Part shown: one piece after another, positions 56,082 to 64,000 of the stretch
Position numbering within the stretch: position 1 is the stretch's first letter
How the letters are laid out: every line of letters begins with the position of its first letter
NCBI GenBank assembly: GCA_014084085.1
Contig: NPFB01000053.1
Location: forward strand, 281,876 to 345,875
DNA length: 64,000 nt
From: Hondaea fermentalgiana
Lineage: Eukaryota; Sar; Bigyra; Thraustochytrida; Thraustochytriidae
Direction: 5' to 3'
The notes under the pieces: generated by a model
Seen by the model: only the letters and a program-made list of their open reading frames with translations
What the model was told of the DNA's origin: nothing
The model's database searches: none
Translations under genes and position numbers: made by a program

Positions 56082-59000
56082 TCAGCTGAATGAGCGCGTG
56101 AACGAGGTCGACTCATCAGGCTTTGGACGAAGCTCACTTTCGCCGTGCGCGAAAAAGCATTGATCCCCCTTAAAACAGTCGGTACCATTCGAGGATTCCC
56201 AATTTCGGCACAATTTCGTCTTGTAGTGCGGATCTGCCTTGGGATCCCCCGTGTATCTTGGCTTCCTTGGGTGATGCGACTGGGTTGCCGCGTGGGGACC
56301 GCGCCAGTTATCGCGCGGGGCACGCGCTGACGAGGCGAAGCCCGAGCCCCGAGGCGGGGACGACGAGAGTGGCGACGGTGACGGGGACCGCGATCGTCCT
56401 CGTGCTGCCGATCCAGGTCCGCTTTGCGAATTTCGTCGAGGTCGAGTCCCTGGCGCCGAGCTCAGACTCCCACCACCCCCTCCGTTGCTCATGCCACCAT
56501 TGCTGTTGAAAAGGTGTGGAGGCGCGATGATGGGGTCATTGATGCCAGGGAATCGCGGTGGCGGCGACCATGGCTGTTGCTTGCGTGACTGCGGCGACCC
56601 TGTCACAGAAGATGATGATGCCATCGATGGAGAATCCCTCGATGAAGTCTCAAAGCCAGGTGGCGGCCCACGAGATCCAGAACGATGACGACTCGATACT
56701 GTCGCCGGATCAGAGGATGTCGAAGGAAAGTCTTCAAAACCCGGCGGCGGCTCGACAATTACCGGGGGAAGAATGTCCTCTTGCGTCACGGTGCTTGGCA
56801 GGTGACCATTTGAATCGTCCGGGTCCAACGAACCGTCATCTTTGATCGAAGAATACCTCGCAGGTCTCGAACTAGATGCAATAGACGCTGTCTGTTGTGC
56901 AGCTGCAGACTGCTTCTGTTTGTTTTTTCCATGTTTCGGTGGTTTTCCTGACGAAGAAGAACCGCCGGTTGCGCTCTGGCTGTTTCCTTGCTGCTCGCCT
57001 AACGAATCCATGACACACTGCGGTCGAAGACGGAAAGGACGTTCGCTCTCGGTTCCTTCAGCCACGCTTGTCAATGTGTCCATGCCATCCGACGGCGATA
57101 AGGTGCCAAATTTCTCAGAACCCGCGGGCGCCTCCTTGGCACGCTTGGCGCATGCAGCAGCATCAGGGCCGTACTTGGCAACGGTGAACGGGCCAAGAAT
57201 CTCGGCAAATTCGGGCTCGTGAGCGCAAAACTCGAGAATGAAACGGTGGCACGACATGAGGAGTTTGGGAAAGCGATTCGAGCCAATGAATTCGTCCAGA
57301 AATCGATCCGGAAGAGGGGACAACAAGTCTCGAACCTCTGGCGTCGACTCACGGATATGAGAATACTTGTTGCGCATGTAGCGCAACAAATCCCGCAGTG
57401 AATGGGTCGTGTAGTAGCGCCGTTTGCTGTCGACAACGTCGTTGCGCAGACTCGGATGCAGGCGCTGAAGCCAGCCCTGCGAGCCAAAAACTTCTCGTGC
57501 ATATTCCTCAAAGCGCTCATGGAGGGTGGACTCAGGTACGGAGAAGGGTCGTGGATCGCTACCGCTCGCCCGATCCTCTACGACGCGGTCAAGCTCGAGA
57601 CGATCGCTCACGTGTTTCAAAAACTCGAGCTTGCGCGACGCTGGCCACAGAAGCGGGTGCTCCATGCACTCCTCAATACTCGGGCGCAATTGCGCATCGT
57701 GGCGAATCATCTGACCGATCAAGTCCTGTGCCTCGGGATAGTTCTTGATTCGCCCCAGATTTACCGGTGCGTCATCCATGATGTTCTTTTCTCGTTCAAT
57801 GGCATCACCAAAAGGGTGGAATCCATTGCTCACCACGTAAAAGAAGACGCACCCCATGGAGAAAACGTCGACCTTGCGTCCGCAACGAATCGCCACGTCG
57901 CGCTCAAGCTCGGCGTCGCCTTTGCTCCGAAGAGACGAAAGAAGTTCGGGTGCACGCCAGCCCACTGTACCTGAGCCATGCATACTCGTGCCACCATAAA
58001 TGGAGCTCGTTGTACCTGAAAATTTGCGACCGAGACCCATGTCTGAGAGCTTGGGCTCAAAGAACTCTCCAAGACCAGCAAGGTACGAGCTTCCACCGAC
58101 ACTGCGCGACCCTTGTGACTCTGCCTCGACCAAGGTACCCGAGCTCGCAGAGACTGATGATACCGAGACGGTCATGGCGCCGGTGACGAGGCTCGTGGGG
58201 CTCGATGCCGGCCCAGAAGGCCCAGGGGCGCCGCTGCTGATCGCCGAAGGGTCCCAAGACCCCTCGGCCACTTCTGCCTTGGCTGCGTCCACCTTCTTGG
58301 TTTCAATGACGAGAATATTTTGCGGCTTAATGTCGCAATGAACGATGCATAGCGAATGAAGGTGTTTTGTTGCATCGGCAAGACTGTGCAAAAAGGCAAT
58401 CGTGGTGTCTGGCAAGCGGACATTTTTCTTTGCGCTCTTGGGCACAAGTTCCCGACGACTTCGATTCAGATCGCGGATACTCTCCACGGCCTTTTCCAGC
58501 GTAAAGTCGCATAATTCGAGTGCAAGGTAAATAAATTCCCGCGTCTCCTCTTGCGTAAAGTAGCGCACGACGTTCGAGTGGCCGTCTGAGCGAATGAGAA
58601 GGTCGATCTCCTTCTTTGCCAGCTGAAATTGGCTCGCCACCACCTTTTTCACTGCAACAGGACGATCACGAAGTCGCCCTTTGAGAACCGTGGTGCCATG
58701 GCAGCCGCGACCAAGAACTGAGTCGAGCTGCACGGTGAGCTGACCCACACGCTCTGTCTCGGTAGCGGGGTCATACTGGACCTCGAGCTCTTGGGCCGAC
58801 CCGCGTTTGTGACGCCGGATCAGATTCAGCCTGCTCGCCAAAAGAACAAGAACCAAAATTAAAAGAGCGCCAATGACGGTCTGCAGCGTCCGCTCTCGTC
58901 CCGCGTCCATAGGTGCAGGTGGATAACCTGGGGGATCAAAGTGCGTATGCCTTGGGGTCTCCGAAGGGGTTGCTCCGTGGTTCGTTGTGCCAGATCCAGG

Positions 59001-60458
59001 ACTCGGCAGACCGCGCGAAGTAGGAGGAGCGCCAAGGCCTGGCCAACGAGGCGGCGAGGACGATTTAGTGACGCGGCCAGAGTCCACTGGGGAGTCAGTA
59101 ATGTCGTCTGCGTCGCCATAAATCAGGTGCTGGTCAGTCACATGATATGGGCCCTGCAACGGAAAGTCCTCGTCGACGACCGTGCACTGTTCTTGGTCCA
59201 TGGCAACGCCGGCCACGCCGGCGTCACTTGAACGATAGCCAATGTCCTCAGGGAAAACAGCATTGCTGCAGCGGATATCTCTTCCCGGGCGACTTGTTGT
59301 GGCGTACACCTGCACGTGGCCGCTCTTGTATTTGATACGTTGCAGATAAATGGGTTTGGCCTTGGGCAGATTCCCAATGACCGCCTGGCCTTCGTTTCCA
59401 ATCGAGACCTCGGACAAAAACCGCCAGCTCTTCTTGGACGACTGCGCCCGACTCACGCCAAAGACGGCCGTTACAGGAACGCCTTCCCAGGTCGCGCGTT
59501 GCGACATGGCCGTGTCGATCTCAAGATTTCGCGAACTCAGACGAGGAACGTCACGGTCGCGCGAGAGAAACTGGCCATATGTGAAATTCCAAACTTCCAG
59601 TCCCGACACCGCATTATACGCACGCACGTGATAGTCGACGCGGCCGATCGTCAGTGGCGAGGCATCTGGAAAGTGCACATCTTTGTTGCTGAGCTCGGGC
59701 GGCTGGGAGTCACCAACGATTTCCCATCGCCCGTTCAAAAGTGATCCAGTATCTGAGGTAAAGACACGGAGGCGCCGACCTGTATTGGGATCAATCTCAT
59801 AGTACGACGTTTTCCGCTGGCCGACGACGCGAATTTCACCTTCTTCACCTCCGAGTGTATCAGTGAGCGGGCAGCTATTGACGAGATCTGGGATAGAAAG
59901 AGGATGCAGCGAAAGGTCATCCTCCTCTTCAGAAAAAATATAGAGTTGGCCGTCATCTCCAGGGACGACGCCACCCTTGAAAGAGGGTGCCTGGAAAGAT
60001 TTGATGGTGGGTCCCCCAACTTCATCCGTCGTCCAGAGTTTCTCTCCATCCTCCACACGGACACCGTGCACTTCTCCATCCACAGTCCCGACAATCATAA
60101 CTTCTGGCGTCTCTGCAACGCCGTAGTGAATTACCGGTGTATTGTCGGTGTTCTCCCCGGACGCACTTTCGCCCGCGGCCCGACTTGTGGCAGATGCAGT
60201 CCCTACAGCGCCAGGCTTGATTTGTACATCGACCATAAGATCGTCGGCACCATTGTCAACGTCAATGCCATCGTCTAAAGAGATATCGTCATCTAAAACG
60301 AGGTCACCATTTTCGTCACTCGAGGCTTTGGCTGCGGTCGATGCCGATGCGCTGACAGCGCCTCTCCCTCGTCGAGGTCTTGCACCTGCTGAAGTCTGCT
60401 CCGATCCCACCAACAAAACCAGCACAAGCCAGAAGCTAAGCAGTCTGCTGGTGAGCAT
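56082..60458 (-). CDS. IRE1: IRE1 kinase/endoribonuclease with C-terminal CCCH zinc finger
   Basis: From the ATG at 60458 (the longest frame starts at a TTG) the protein has 1,458 residues. A signal peptide (LLSFWLVLVLLVG) is followed by an acidic stretch and a luminal beta-propeller-like sensor (VGTVDGEVHGVRVEDG). A transmembrane helix is at about 523-543. The kinase has LGRGCHGT, AVKK, VHCDIKPQNILV (Cys for the usual Arg of HRD), an 80-residue Ser/Pro/Ala insert, and LSDMGLGRKF (DMG as in plant IRE1). The KEN ribonuclease keeps the key residues in RDLLRYMRNKYSHIRE (about 1031). A Ser/Pro/Gly-rich linker with two PPPGFE motifs leads to a TTP-type CCCH finger near 1418-1445 (YKTKLC, then C, C and FAHGESELR). 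IRE1 senses misfolded ER proteins, oligomerises and cuts mRNAs. The zinc finger is not part of known IRE1 proteins and suggests built-in RNA recognition. Confidence 0.93.
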   Translation of the reverse strand: MLTSRLLSFWLVLVLLVGSEQTSAGARPRRGRGAVSASASTAAKASSDENGDLVLDDDISLDDGIDVDNGADDLMVDVQIKPGAVGTASATSRAAGESASGENTDNTPVIHYGVAETPEVMIVGTVDGEVHGVRVEDGEKLWTTDEVGGPTIKSFQAPSFKGGVVPGDDGQLYIFSEEEDDLSLHPLSIPDLVNSCPLTDTLGGEEGEIRVVGQRKTSYYEIDPNTGRRLRVFTSDTGSLLNGRWEIVGDSQPPELSNKDVHFPDASPLTIGRVDYHVRAYNAVSGLEVWNFTYGQFLSRDRDVPRLSSRNLEIDTAMSQRATWEGVPVTAVFGVSRAQSSKKSWRFLSEVSIGNEGQAVIGNLPKAKPIYLQRIKYKSGHVQVYATTSRPGRDIRCSNAVFPEDIGYRSSDAGVAGVAMDQEQCTVVDEDFPLQGPYHVTDQHLIYGDADDITDSPVDSGRVTKSSSPPRWPGLGAPPTSRGLPSPGSGTTNHGATPSETPRHTHFDPPGYPPAPMDAGRERTLQTVIGALLILVLVLLASRLNLIRRHKRGSAQELEVQYDPATETERVGQLTVQLDSVLGRGCHGTTVLKGRLRDRPVAVKKVVASQFQLAKKEIDLLIRSDGHSNVVRYFTQEETREFIYLALELCDFTLEKAVESIRDLNRSRRELVPKSAKKNVRLPDTTIAFLHSLADATKHLHSLCIVHCDIKPQNILVIETKKVDAAKAEVAEGSWDPSAISSGAPGPSGPASSPTSLVTGAMTVSVSSVSASSGTLVEAESQGSRSVGGSSYLAGLGEFFEPKLSDMGLGRKFSGTTSSIYGGTSMHGSGTVGWRAPELLSSLRSKGDAELERDVAIRCGRKVDVFSMGCVFFYVVSNGFHPFGDAIEREKNIMDDAPVNLGRIKNYPEAQDLIGQMIRHDAQLRPSIEECMEHPLLWPASRKLEFLKHVSDRLELDRVVEDRASGSDPRPFSVPESTLHERFEEYAREVFGSQGWLQRLHPSLRNDVVDSKRRYYTTHSLRDLLRYMRNKYSHIRESTPEVRDLLSPLPDRFLDEFIGSNRFPKLLMSCHRFILEFCAHEPEFAEILGPFTVAKYGPDAAACAKRAKEAPAGSEKFGTLSPSDGMDTLTSVAEGTESERPFRLRPQCVMDSLGEQQGNSQSATGGSSSSGKPPKHGKNKQKQSAAAQQTASIASSSRPARYSSIKDDGSLDPDDSNGHLPSTVTQEDILPPVIVEPPPGFEDFPSTSSDPATVSSRHRSGSRGPPPGFETSSRDSPSMASSSSVTGSPQSRKQQPWSPPPRFPGINDPIIAPPHLFNSNGGMSNGGGGGSLSSAPGTRPRRNSQSGPGSAARGRSRSPSPSPLSSSPPRGSGFASSARAPRDNWRGPHAATQSHHPRKPRYTGDPKADPHYKTKLCRNWESSNGTDCFKGDQCFFAHGESELRPKPDESTSFTRSFS

Positions 60459-61507
60459 GGGACCCGCAGAATTTCTGCAAAGGGTACCACCAGGCCCGCA
60501 ATACAACGCTCAGCCTACTTCACGCGTTGATCTCAGACCGCGCTCGGTTGAGTCGGCGTGCCGCAACGCCCTTGAGCGTTCGAAAGGGTCTGTCGCCCCT
60601 TCCGTGCGCCGATACGCGCCGCACCGTTCTCCGCGCTGTACTTTCGCTGGTTCCGTCGCTAGACGTTGGCGCGACTCCTGTCGCTATCGCAGAAGCCCAC
60701 GACTTCCGTCCTCGCTCCTCCTCGCGGTCGCGGTCGCGGTCGCGGTCGGTGCCGGAGTCGGAGTCGGAGTCGTCGTCGTCGTCGACCACGTAGTCCAGAT
60801 GGATTGATCGAGCGTGCCTCCCGAAGAACCGCTCCCTTCAGCTACACGCGGCGGCGCGAGGGCGTTCCCGCGCGGACGTCGACGACTCGGGGCGCGGCGC
60901 GGCGCGGCGCGGCGTAGCGCAGCTCGCGCGGGGCCCGCCGCAGCCTTGGGGCTCGGACGGGGTCGCGTCGCGATTTTGCATGCAGATCGCCGCCGCCCCC
61001 TTTGCGCCCTCTGCGGTCCTAAAATTACCCCGCGGCGCCTATCGCTCCTATCGCGCTTAGCGCAGCGGCGTTCCCCCGAGTTTCCCCGCGGCCCTGGATT
61101 CAGGGCCGCGGAGCCCCGGTTCCGGGGCCGGGCGCGGCGCGCACGGCGCACGGGGGCGGCGGCAGAGGGCCGTTGGGCCACTTGATGGGCCGGTTTTTGC
61201 GCGCCCGTGGTGAGGGGGAAAGAATGAATGAATGATGACGGCGGAGATGGCGGCGGTCGCTCGGGGCGAAAGTGGGACGCGGTCGCGCGGCAGCAGAGCT
61301 GGCTTGACTGCCTGGCTCGCGGCGAGCGTGCGCTGGGCGGCCGGAAGCGACTCCCTCCTTTGGAAGAGGAGCGACGTGCGTTGCCAGTCTCGGTCTCGGT
61401 CTCTTGGTCGAGGTCCAGGTCGAGGTCTCTGCGCTTGGCGAAGCAAAGAGAAAATGCAACCCGGGCCGGGCGTGCGCGCTGCGCGCAGAGAATACTGGGC
61501 TAGCGTC
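60459..61507. promoter_or_regulatory. GC-rich divergent upstream region of IRE1 and tectonic
   Basis: About 1 kb between divergent starts. It has strong GC-rich blocks (GGCGC repeats near 60893-60910), hexamers of CGGTCG/CGGAGT type (about 60718-60782) and a second GGTCTC/GGTCGA repeat block (about 61385-61430). An ATG at 61232 in the tectonic frame would add a 92-residue low-complexity extension; I treat this as 5' UTR. No separate gene was supported. Confidence 0.5.
60718..60785. repeat. GC-rich hexamer/trimer repeat
   Basis: Units of CGGTCG, then CGGAGT and CGTCGT in tandem, about 70 bp. It gives Arg/Ser- or Asp/Ser-rich ORFs in several frames, which are artefacts. Confidence 0.8.
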
Positions 61508-63748
61508 ATGAGGGCAGCAGCCGTGGTGGTGGTGCTCGCGAGCGCTGCACCGGGAGGAGAGGCGATGACCTTTGCGTACGGGAACGCATACGAGATGCTG
61601 ACGCCCGGAACCGGCAACCAAGGTGTCGACGTGACGTGGGCTTCTGTGCCGCTCTTGACAGAAGCGTCAACCGGGTACGTCCCGCTTCCATCGGGTTGCG
61701 AATGCCTTGACCTAGCGCAGACTGCCGAAACATGCACAGCGTTCACGTGTCACGAAACGTGCAATCTCAATATTGGAGAGTGTGACGAATTTTGTTGCAG
61801 CGACCCGGACTGCACCGCCGATGATCTCGAACGCTTCAACGCGCTGGGCGAATGTTTGCCCGATGGTAGCTCTACAGACAGCAAATTATGCGTTGACACC
61901 ACTTCGTTGGACCAGGTAAATGAAAAATACAACATGCATGTGGAACAGGACGACAACGCATTAGAAGGCCTCGTGTGTGTAAGTGTTGAGAACAACGCCA
62001 TCGAGGGGGAGTTTTATTCGTCGCAAGCGGATCTTGTGAATAATTATGCCGTGTTGGACTCGGAAACGTATCAGCCATCCTATTCTTTCGCAATTAGCGC
62101 CGACTCTGACGCAGAGACGGGCAGCCAAGAATACCTTTTCGGCGACAATCTCGTGGCTGCGATCCAGACAGACTCGTTTCGAGCTGCTTGGGGCGGCGTG
62201 CTAAGCTTGCCTACTGCGGGCGTCGACGGCACGTGCTCGCCGCAAAACTTTGTGGAATTCGGCACGGATGTTCAAGTGAACGAGTGCCTTCTGCCCGTCG
62301 AAAACCTGGAAGCAACATGTACTCAGACACATGGTCCATTGTCTACAGCACTCTACGGGGAAGACCTTTACATTGGCACGAGACCTTCTTCCGCCATCAA
62401 CACCCCTTCGACCGATTGGGAAAGGGTCACGGTGCGAAGCTTGCTGTACAAGTCGCTGGAAACGGGTAGCGTATCAAGCTGGGAGAGCGGCAGTACCTCA
62501 AGCCCAACTGCTCAACCCACGTCAGAGCCCACGGCGCTCTCGACTGCGTCTCCTACGGAATCTTCATCAGACGCAAACTCTACGGTGAGCGTCAGTCCCA
62601 CCGTGGCTCCTTCTGCTTCACCGACGGATGCGCCGAGCGCGAGACGTGCCTTACAAGTGAGCAGCGTGCCGTCCACGACTTGGGATGCAAGCAGCGGCAC
62701 ATGCGAAAACGCGGTGGTTGGCGTCAAATATGTGATTGAGCACAACGCCTTGGGCGTAATCACCAACGTTCAGGTAGACTTGACATTGTCAAACGTGGAC
62801 TTGTCCAATGCAGCACAGACAGCCCAGCAGGGTCTGACGCAGAGTTTTCATGTCTCCTTTGTCAATACAGAGTCTGTAGCGGACAGTACTGCTCCAGAGC
62901 GCGTTGTGTCTGGCAATCCTGGATACATTGTAGGGCTTCCGGTGCAAGCAGGAAACCTTGTGCGCCAAAATGCTGGAACAGACGATGAAAAGACGGCTGT
63001 CTCGTATCTGCCAGAGGGTCTGGCCTTGATGGCAGCAAGCGGTCCGCGGGGAGCCTGCTTCCCTTCCTCATCCTCGCCGTGGTACAACCTCGTTTCCAGC
63101 ACAGAGATGACGGCGAGTACGCCTGTATTATTTGGCGTCGATGCCTCGTCAGCTTGCTCTGTGACACTGACCTATGAAGAGTTCACCGACTTGTCTTCAT
63201 GGTGCATTGACCGGCGCAATGCTCCGCTCCTTGATTTGGGAGCCACCCGAGTGGGCATTTACGGTAACGCCAACCCATGGAAGGCTTGGGAGTGGGTTTC
63301 GTTGCATCGCGAAACCTCGCACTTGTCATCAACAGCGCAGTCGCCAGTGCCAGGTCAACTCGTTTGCCAGAACATGGTGGACCGCGTGGATATTGAGGTG
63401 TTGTGGACCAAGTCGGGCGAGATCGACAATCCGCAGCCCATGATCTTAAGTGTTCGTGCCATGGTTGGTCAGTCAGACTGGAAATGGCGCAAGACTGGCG
63501 CGGGTGCAAATGCAACGCAGACATTTACATTCTCGCAGACCGTTACCTTTATCGAGCACAAGCTTACTGAGGCAGACTGGTTTGCGTACAAGCCTGAGAT
63601 CCCGCCCATTATTCCAGCAATTCCCGCGGATGTATTTTATCCTTTTGACATTGCCTCAGCTGCCCAGGCGACAATTCGCGGCCAGAAATCGGGTGGACAC
63701 TTCGTCACTGCATTTGTCGTGTGTCTCGCGGGTCTTTTGCGGGCGTAG
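61508..63748 (+). CDS. TCTN: Tectonic-family ciliary transition-zone protein
   Basis: The ATG at 61508 gives a 746-residue protein with a signal peptide (MRAAAVVVVLASAAPGGEA). Near residues 60-110 is the Cys-rich tectonic signature (CECLDLAQTAETC, then CNLNIGECDEFCCSDPDC) and the following ECLPDG and SKLCVDT. The tectonic domain continues with LEGLVCVSVENNA and PSYSFAISADSD. A Thr/Ser/Pro-rich linker (about 325-375, many PTxxP units) looks O-glycosylated. A second beta-rich part follows (VPVQAGNLV-like loop VGLPVQAGNLVRQN). The C-terminus is hydrophobic (FVTAFVVCLAGLLRA) without a following tail, so a GPI anchor or tail anchor is possible. Animal tectonics work in the MKS/B9 complex at the ciliary transition zone as a membrane diffusion barrier. 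Its presence indicates a flagellated stage. Confidence 0.88.
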   Translation: MRAAAVVVVLASAAPGGEAMTFAYGNAYEMLTPGTGNQGVDVTWASVPLLTEASTGYVPLPSGCECLDLAQTAETCTAFTCHETCNLNIGECDEFCCSDPDCTADDLERFNALGECLPDGSSTDSKLCVDTTSLDQVNEKYNMHVEQDDNALEGLVCVSVENNAIEGEFYSSQADLVNNYAVLDSETYQPSYSFAISADSDAETGSQEYLFGDNLVAAIQTDSFRAAWGGVLSLPTAGVDGTCSPQNFVEFGTDVQVNECLLPVENLEATCTQTHGPLSTALYGEDLYIGTRPSSAINTPSTDWERVTVRSLLYKSLETGSVSSWESGSTSSPTAQPTSEPTALSTASPTESSSDANSTVSVSPTVAPSASPTDAPSARRALQVSSVPSTTWDASSGTCENAVVGVKYVIEHNALGVITNVQVDLTLSNVDLSNAAQTAQQGLTQSFHVSFVNTESVADSTAPERVVSGNPGYIVGLPVQAGNLVRQNAGTDDEKTAVSYLPEGLALMAASGPRGACFPSSSSPWYNLVSSTEMTASTPVLFGVDASSACSVTLTYEEFTDLSSWCIDRRNAPLLDLGATRVGIYGNANPWKAWEWVSLHRETSHLSSTAQSPVPGQLVCQNMVDRVDIEVLWTKSGEIDNPQPMILSVRAMVGQSDWKWRKTGAGANATQTFTFSQTVTFIEHKLTEADWFAYKPEIPPIIPAIPADVFYPFDIASAAQATIRGQKSGGHFVTAFVVCLAGLLRA

Positions 63749-64000
63749 AAGTCAAGGAGAAGTGATCAAATTTACTGTGACCTTTCTTTTCTTTTTCTTT
63801 AGCGTGCGTTGGGAAGCAAGCAAGATGATGACGACCATGATAGCAATGTAATCGTTAAAACCTTCCCCGCTTCTTCCTCCTTCTCAACCAAGGCCTAGTA
63901 CAACCACAATTTGCCTTTACGTTTGGAGTGTGCAAGTCTTTGATAAGTTGTGAGGAACCTCTCCGTTTTGTAAAATCCGGCAGAAAAGTATTCTCTTCCT
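63749..64000. other. 3' flank of tectonic to the window end
   Basis: 252 bp of AT-rich sequence with a T-rich stretch (about 63781-63800). No open frame running off the right edge can be supported. Confidence 0.5.

Noticed and set aside
61232..61507. 92-residue N-terminal extension of tectonic
   Set aside because: Low-complexity Arg/Ser/Gly sequence that would bury the signal peptide; start at 61508 fits a secreted or membrane protein.

Overview
The window reads as nuclear DNA of a gene-dense, intron-poor protist, most likely a stramenopile of the thraustochytrid/labyrinthulid type. This is inference. The supporting observations are long intronless ORFs up to 11.6 kb, short intergenic spaces, GC-rich 5' flanks, A at -3 before most start codons, and eukaryote-only genes (copine, TIPIN, TBC1D23, URB1, IRE1, paladin). 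A tectonic gene implies a ciliated or flagellated life stage. There is no operon structure, no tRNA or rRNA, no CRISPR and no recognisable transposon. One 100-N scaffold gap lies at 21413-21512.

Layout from left to right. A type I membrane protein runs off the left edge on the minus strand (1-2765). Then come a DUF2254-like membrane protein (+), a copine (-), a small CHY zinc-finger protein (+), a coiled-coil protein of about 2,180 residues (-) and a three-repeat paladin-type phosphatase (-). After the gap lie an EF-hand-like protein (+), TIPIN (-), TBC1D23 (-) and a protein with five cytochrome b5 domains (-). The centre is a 3,882-residue STAND/NACHT protein (+, 33098-44746). It overlaps a CaMKK-like kinase (-) tail to tail by 6 bp. 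Then follow a two-exon flavin monooxygenase (-), URB1 (+), an orphan ORF without a start codon (-), an IRE1 with a C-terminal CCCH zinc finger (-) and tectonic (+).

The genes do not form one pathway. They cover vesicle traffic, replication-fork protection, ribosome assembly, ER stress, ciliary transition zone, lipid/Ca2+ signalling and redox. Two proteins stand out. The giant protein joins a Nudix-like region, an aminoglycoside-phosphotransferase-like kinase, a NACHT NTPase, about 1,200 residues of HEAT-like repeats, a DUF4062-like domain and a second, degenerate STAND NTPase, which is an architecture suggestive of an immune or conflict receptor. The IRE1 homologue carries a TTP-type RNA-binding zinc finger on the same chain as its RNase, which suggests direct mRNA capture in the unfolded protein response.

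Several starts differ from the longest ORF because the longest ORF begins at a non-ATG codon. Starts were chosen from ATG, Kozak context and signal peptides. One gene (FMO) needed a spliced first exon, and one (1-2765) is open to the window edge.
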